This document shows positions 6,561 through 8,938 of a stretch of 8,938 bases of DNA, in pieces. Every line of letters begins with the position of its first letter. Positions within the stretch are counted from its first letter, which is position 1. The notes under the pieces are model-generated. The model was not told the origin of the DNA, made no database searches, and saw only the letters and a list, made by a program, of their open reading frames with translations. The position numbers and the translations under genes were made by a program. This DNA comes from Desulfobacterales bacterium (lineage in GTDB: Bacteria > Desulfobacterota > Desulfobacteria > Desulfobacterales > UBA11574), in assembly GCA_030601485.1 (NCBI GenBank), contig JAUVTO010000067.1, positions 1 through 8,938 on the forward strand, given 5' to 3'.

Positions 6561-7895
6561 ATGAGCGAACAAGTAAAAAAGATGGATGAAACTTCACATC
6601 TGATTCTGCACCGGACAACCAAGGATGAAATTCGCCAAGGTGTAACCGTCATCACTCGCGGCGAAGGCATTCGTGTGACCGACCAGGACGGAAAGACTTA
6701 CATAGATCTGGATTCCGGGGTTACCCGCCCGGTTCATCTCGGATACGGGCGAAAGGAATTGGCCCAGGCTGCTTACGATCAGATGTGCGAACTGGCCTAT
6801 TTTACACCCTGCCAGTTTGCCAATGTACCGGCAATGAAGTTGGCCGATCAACTCGCAGAAATCGCCCCTGGGGAAATCAACAAGTTTACCTTCGAGTGCG
6901 ACGGCTCCGAGGCGGTGGAATCGGCCATGAAACTGGCCAAACACTACCATTACTTCCGGGGAGATAAAAATAGATATAAGGTCATTTCCCGTCGCGGTGC
7001 GTATCACGGCGTAAACGGCATCGGCATCCGCGCATTGGGAACCGTCATGCCCATGCGGCAGATGATGGAACCCTTAGCCCCTGGTTCGGTGTTCGTGGAG
7101 TCTCCGTATTGTTACCGCTGTCAGCACAACCTCAGATACCCGGACTGTAACATGGCCTGCGCCCGGGATATTGAGCGCATCATCGAGTTCGAGGGCCCGG
7201 AGCTGTTTTCCATGTTTATCGGAGAGCCGATCATGCAGGGATTCGGCGCTTATCTTCCTCCGCCAGAGTACTGGCCAATTGTTAGGGAAATCTGCGACAA
7301 ATATGGCATTCTCATGGTAATTGACGAAGTTATCTGCGCTTTTGGCCGCACCGGAAAAATGTTCGGCACCGAGCACTTGAATGTCAAGCCGGACATGATC
7401 ACCATGGCCAAGGGAATCACCAGCGGGTATATCCCGCTTGGCGCCGTCGGCTGCACGGACGCCGTCATGGAACCTATCGATGTGTTCATGCACCTGCATA
7501 CCTACGGAAACCACCCTGTGTCGTGTGCCGTTGCCATCAAGAGCCTTGAGATTCTCAAGGAGGAAAAGCTCGTTGAAAATTCAGCTGCAATGGGCGAATA
7601 CTTCCTGGAAGGGCTGAAATCCTTCACCAAACATCCGTCTGTCGGAGAGATCCGGGGCGTCGGTCTGTGGACGGCCATCGACTTTACCACCGATAAGAAC
7701 ACCCACGCACCGTTCCCGTTGAAAAATCTGGTCAGTATGGTTAACCGTGCCAAAGACAAGGGAGTTATCACCAAGTGCATGGGCATGGCCCTTGAATTTG
7801 CGCCGCCCCTGAACATCGGGAAAGACGATATCGATGAAGTCATTCGGGTGCTGGAGGAAGCGATTACCGAAGAAGAAAGGGAAATGGGATTGTAA
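6561..7895 (+). CDS. Class III PLP-dependent aminotransferase
   Basis: This 444-residue cytoplasmic enzyme of aminotransferase class III (the omega-amino acid, taurine, GABA and acetylornithine group) moves an amino group from a donor to an oxoacid, commonly pyruvate or 2-oxoglutarate. Seen in order: FECDGSEAVESAMKLA (111-126, phosphate-binding GSEA.E), GAYHG (146-150), the PLP-nitrogen aspartate in MVIDEVICAFGRTG (D255), the Schiff-base lysine in ITMAKGITSGYIPLG (K284), and HTYGNHPVSCA. A cysteine cluster, CYRC...PDC...AC (184, 187, 196, 200), is also found in some class III relatives. The start at 6561 has AAGGAG 7 nt upstream; an in-frame ATG at 6504 would add 19 unconserved residues. It is last in the TRAP operon, 77 nt after dctM. 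The alanine dehydrogenase remnant nearby suggests pyruvate as acceptor; taurine, beta-alanine or another omega-amino acid as donor is only a guess. Confidence 0.9.
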   Translation: MSEQVKKMDETSHLILHRTTKDEIRQGVTVITRGEGIRVTDQDGKTYIDLDSGVTRPVHLGYGRKELAQAAYDQMCELAYFTPCQFANVPAMKLADQLAEIAPGEINKFTFECDGSEAVESAMKLAKHYHYFRGDKNRYKVISRRGAYHGVNGIGIRALGTVMPMRQMMEPLAPGSVFVESPYCYRCQHNLRYPDCNMACARDIERIIEFEGPELFSMFIGEPIMQGFGAYLPPPEYWPIVREICDKYGILMVIDEVICAFGRTGKMFGTEHLNVKPDMITMAKGITSGYIPLGAVGCTDAVMEPIDVFMHLHTYGNHPVSCAVAIKSLEILKEEKLVENSAAMGEYFLEGLKSFTKHPSVGEIRGVGLWTAIDFTTDKNTHAPFPLKNLVSMVNRAKDKGVITKCMGMALEFAPPLNIGKDDIDEVIRVLEEAITEEEREMGL

Positions 7896-7943
7896 TACCG
7901 TCCTCTTGAATTATCTCTCGTATATACATGTTTTTCTCCCCCT

Positions 7944-7974
7944 GCATATTTCCTGCTGCTTACAGGAAATATGC
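7944..7974. terminator. Perfect 12-bp stem-loop between convergent genes
   Basis: GCATATTTCCTG (7944-7955) and CAGGAAATATGC (7963-7974) pair perfectly around a 7-nt loop. It lies 48 nt after the aminotransferase stop. There is no T-run on either side, so it is not a textbook intrinsic terminator, but its place at the end of the operon and between convergent genes suggests a bidirectional transcript end or 3'-end stabiliser. Confidence 0.6.
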
Positions 7975-8244
7975 GCCATTACTGTACGGGTTCGATTCGT
8001 TCATTTACAGGCCGGTGGAAATAGGCTCCAGCAAAGGGGCACGAACTTTCATCGCCTAAGCAAAGGGACGAATAGGGTCCGGCAGTTTTCAAAACAAAAC
8101 GAAGGCAACTGACATATCCGGTGTGACTGCGCGCGGATAGCGTTCGAATTCTTTGAAAGTCGATAAATCTCATTTTACAGACACTGCCGGCGCCAATTTG
8201 CAAGCGTCGTGGATGAAAGATATTCTTTTATGAAAAGGAGACCA
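7975..8244. other. Intergenic region, no recognised gene
   Basis: This 270-nt stretch separates the operon from the convergent maturase gene. Short open frames run through it on both strands, but none has a convincing ribosome-binding site or a recognisable product. The only structure I see is an imperfect direct repeat, AGCAAAGGGGCACGAA (8030-8045) and AGCAAAGGGACGAA (8059-8072). The end of the minus-strand gene shows no clear terminator here. Confidence 0.4.
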
Positions 8245-8938
8245 TCAAGCACCACAGCAATTTTTGTATTTCTTGCCACTTGCGCAGGGACAAGGATCGT
8301 TCCGTTTGACGGTAGCGAACTGCTTCCGTATATCTTGCTCAGCTACGTATTCCATCACCCGGGACGCCTCGCGGCCTGAAAGAACCAGCTCTGCCATGAT
8401 CCCCATGGAAGGGGCCATATGGCTAAAAATGCGTTTGTAGGCGGGACAAAAATAGGCCAACCCCGGTTCCCCGTCAGGGGTATGCATGAAACGATGCTTG
8501 GGGCATTCCCCGCTGCAGGCGAAGCGCACCTCGCATTCCCGGCAATAGTTCGGCAACATTTCGAACTTATCACTGCCGAACTTGCGCTGTTCCAGTGAAC
8601 CCAGCATGTCCCCGAGCGAGTTGTTTAGGATATTGCCCAGTTTGTATTTCGGATAAACATAGTGATCGCAGGAATACAGGTCCCCGTTGTGCTCCAGAGC
8701 CCCGGCATACCCGCACTTCTCGGCGAAAATACACAGAGTGGATCCGTGTCCCATCCAGTTGCCCAACGCGACATCAAAGAATTGGACAAAATACTTTCCT
8801 ACATCCTGTCGAACCCATTCATCAAATATCTGTACGTAGAACTCTCCGAATTGGTTGGGTTTAACGCTCCATGGGGTCACGCGCGATGTGGTATCTTCTT
8901 CACCTGGAACTGGCGGCAGACCCAATTCAAGACCCAGT
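8245..8938 (-). CDS. Anaerobic sulfatase-maturating enzyme, C-terminal part
   Basis: The frame is open to the right edge, so the start and the radical SAM core with its CxxxCxxC motif lie outside; 231 residues are visible. The enzyme family (anSME, AslB/ChuR-like) turns a Cys or Ser of a sulfatase into formylglycine without oxygen, using radical SAM chemistry. The visible SPASM region has CIFAEKC, then 15 residues on YSCDHYV, and CRECEVRFACSGEC, with spacings that agree with the cysteines holding the two auxiliary iron-sulfur clusters in characterised anSMEs. The Asp right after the SCD cysteine matches the proposed catalytic base. ALEHNGDLYSCDH and KLGNI are family hallmarks. The C-terminus carries a SEC-C zinc motif, RNDPCPCASGKKYKNCCG. 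It is convergent to the operon and probably unrelated in function; any target sulfatase would lie beyond the window. Confidence 0.9.
   Translation of the reverse strand, partial: LGLELGLPPVPGEEDTTSRVTPWSVKPNQFGEFYVQIFDEWVRQDVGKYFVQFFDVALGNWMGHGSTLCIFAEKCGYAGALEHNGDLYSCDHYVYPKYKLGNILNNSLGDMLGSLEQRKFGSDKFEMLPNYCRECEVRFACSGECPKHRFMHTPDGEPGLAYFCPAYKRIFSHMAPSMGIMAELVLSGREASRVMEYVAEQDIRKQFATVKRNDPCPCASGKKYKNCCGA

Noticed and set aside
7985..8000. tRNA-like T-arm sequence GGGTTCGATTCG
   Set aside because: Its flanks do not pair as a T-stem and no anticodon arm or acceptor stem is present upstream.
8014..8080. Possible GEMM (cyclic dinucleotide) riboswitch, from its GCAAAG elements
   Set aside because: The order and spacing of the conserved blocks do not fit the consensus, and the nearest downstream plus-strand sequence is antisense to a gene.
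7834..8112. Plus-strand open frame overlapping the end of the aminotransferase gene
   Set aside because: It starts inside the aminotransferase gene in another frame and crosses the 12-bp stem-loop; no recognisable product.
8230..8379. Short plus-strand frame beginning MKRRPSS near 8230
   Set aside because: It is antisense to the clear maturase C-terminus and has no suitably placed ribosome-binding site.

Overview
The window reads as a compact catabolic gene cluster from an anaerobic Gram-negative bacterium. A sulfate-reducing or related Desulfobacterota member is the best guess. That guess is inference: it rests on moderate GC, a TRAP carboxylate transporter, a cofactor-poor NAD(P)-dependent dehydrogenase plus aminotransferase, and an oxygen-sensitive sulfatase-maturase with a SEC-C tail. 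No rRNA, CRISPR array or intact mobile element was found.

Layout. (1) 102-1196, minus: a decarboxylating beta-hydroxyacid dehydrogenase of the tartrate/D-malate/isopropylmalate/isocitrate family. (2) 1197-2092: an AT-rich intergenic region of about 0.9 kb. It holds the dehydrogenase promoter with a palindromic operator at its start point, a second promoter with a decayed copy of that operator, a broken fragment of alanine dehydrogenase, and a promoter close to the next gene. (3) 2093-3133, plus: a LacI-family repressor. (4) 3153-3170: a second good copy of the operator. (5) 3424-7895, plus: a probable operon encoding a complete DctP-DctQ-DctM TRAP transporter and a class III PLP aminotransferase. 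(6) 7896-8244: a convergent intergenic region with a perfect 12-bp stem-loop. (7) 8245 to the right edge, minus: the C-terminal part of an anaerobic sulfatase-maturating enzyme, probably unrelated to the cluster.

How it seems to work. Two near-identical palindromes, TGCTTAAACATTTAAGCA and TGCTTAAACGATTAAGCG, sit at the dehydrogenase promoter and ahead of the transporter operon, on either side of the lacI-type gene. The simplest model is a local regulon in which the repressor controls both divergent arms and is released by the transported compound or a product of it. The TRAP system would import an organic acid, possibly an amino acid or amino-sulfonate. The aminotransferase would remove or shuffle its amino group and the dehydrogenase would oxidise a hydroxyacid or oxoacid product. 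The alanine dehydrogenase remnant hints that an ancestral version regenerated pyruvate from alanine made by a pyruvate-dependent aminotransferase, as in known taurine:pyruvate aminotransferase pathways. The actual substrate cannot be read from the sequence.
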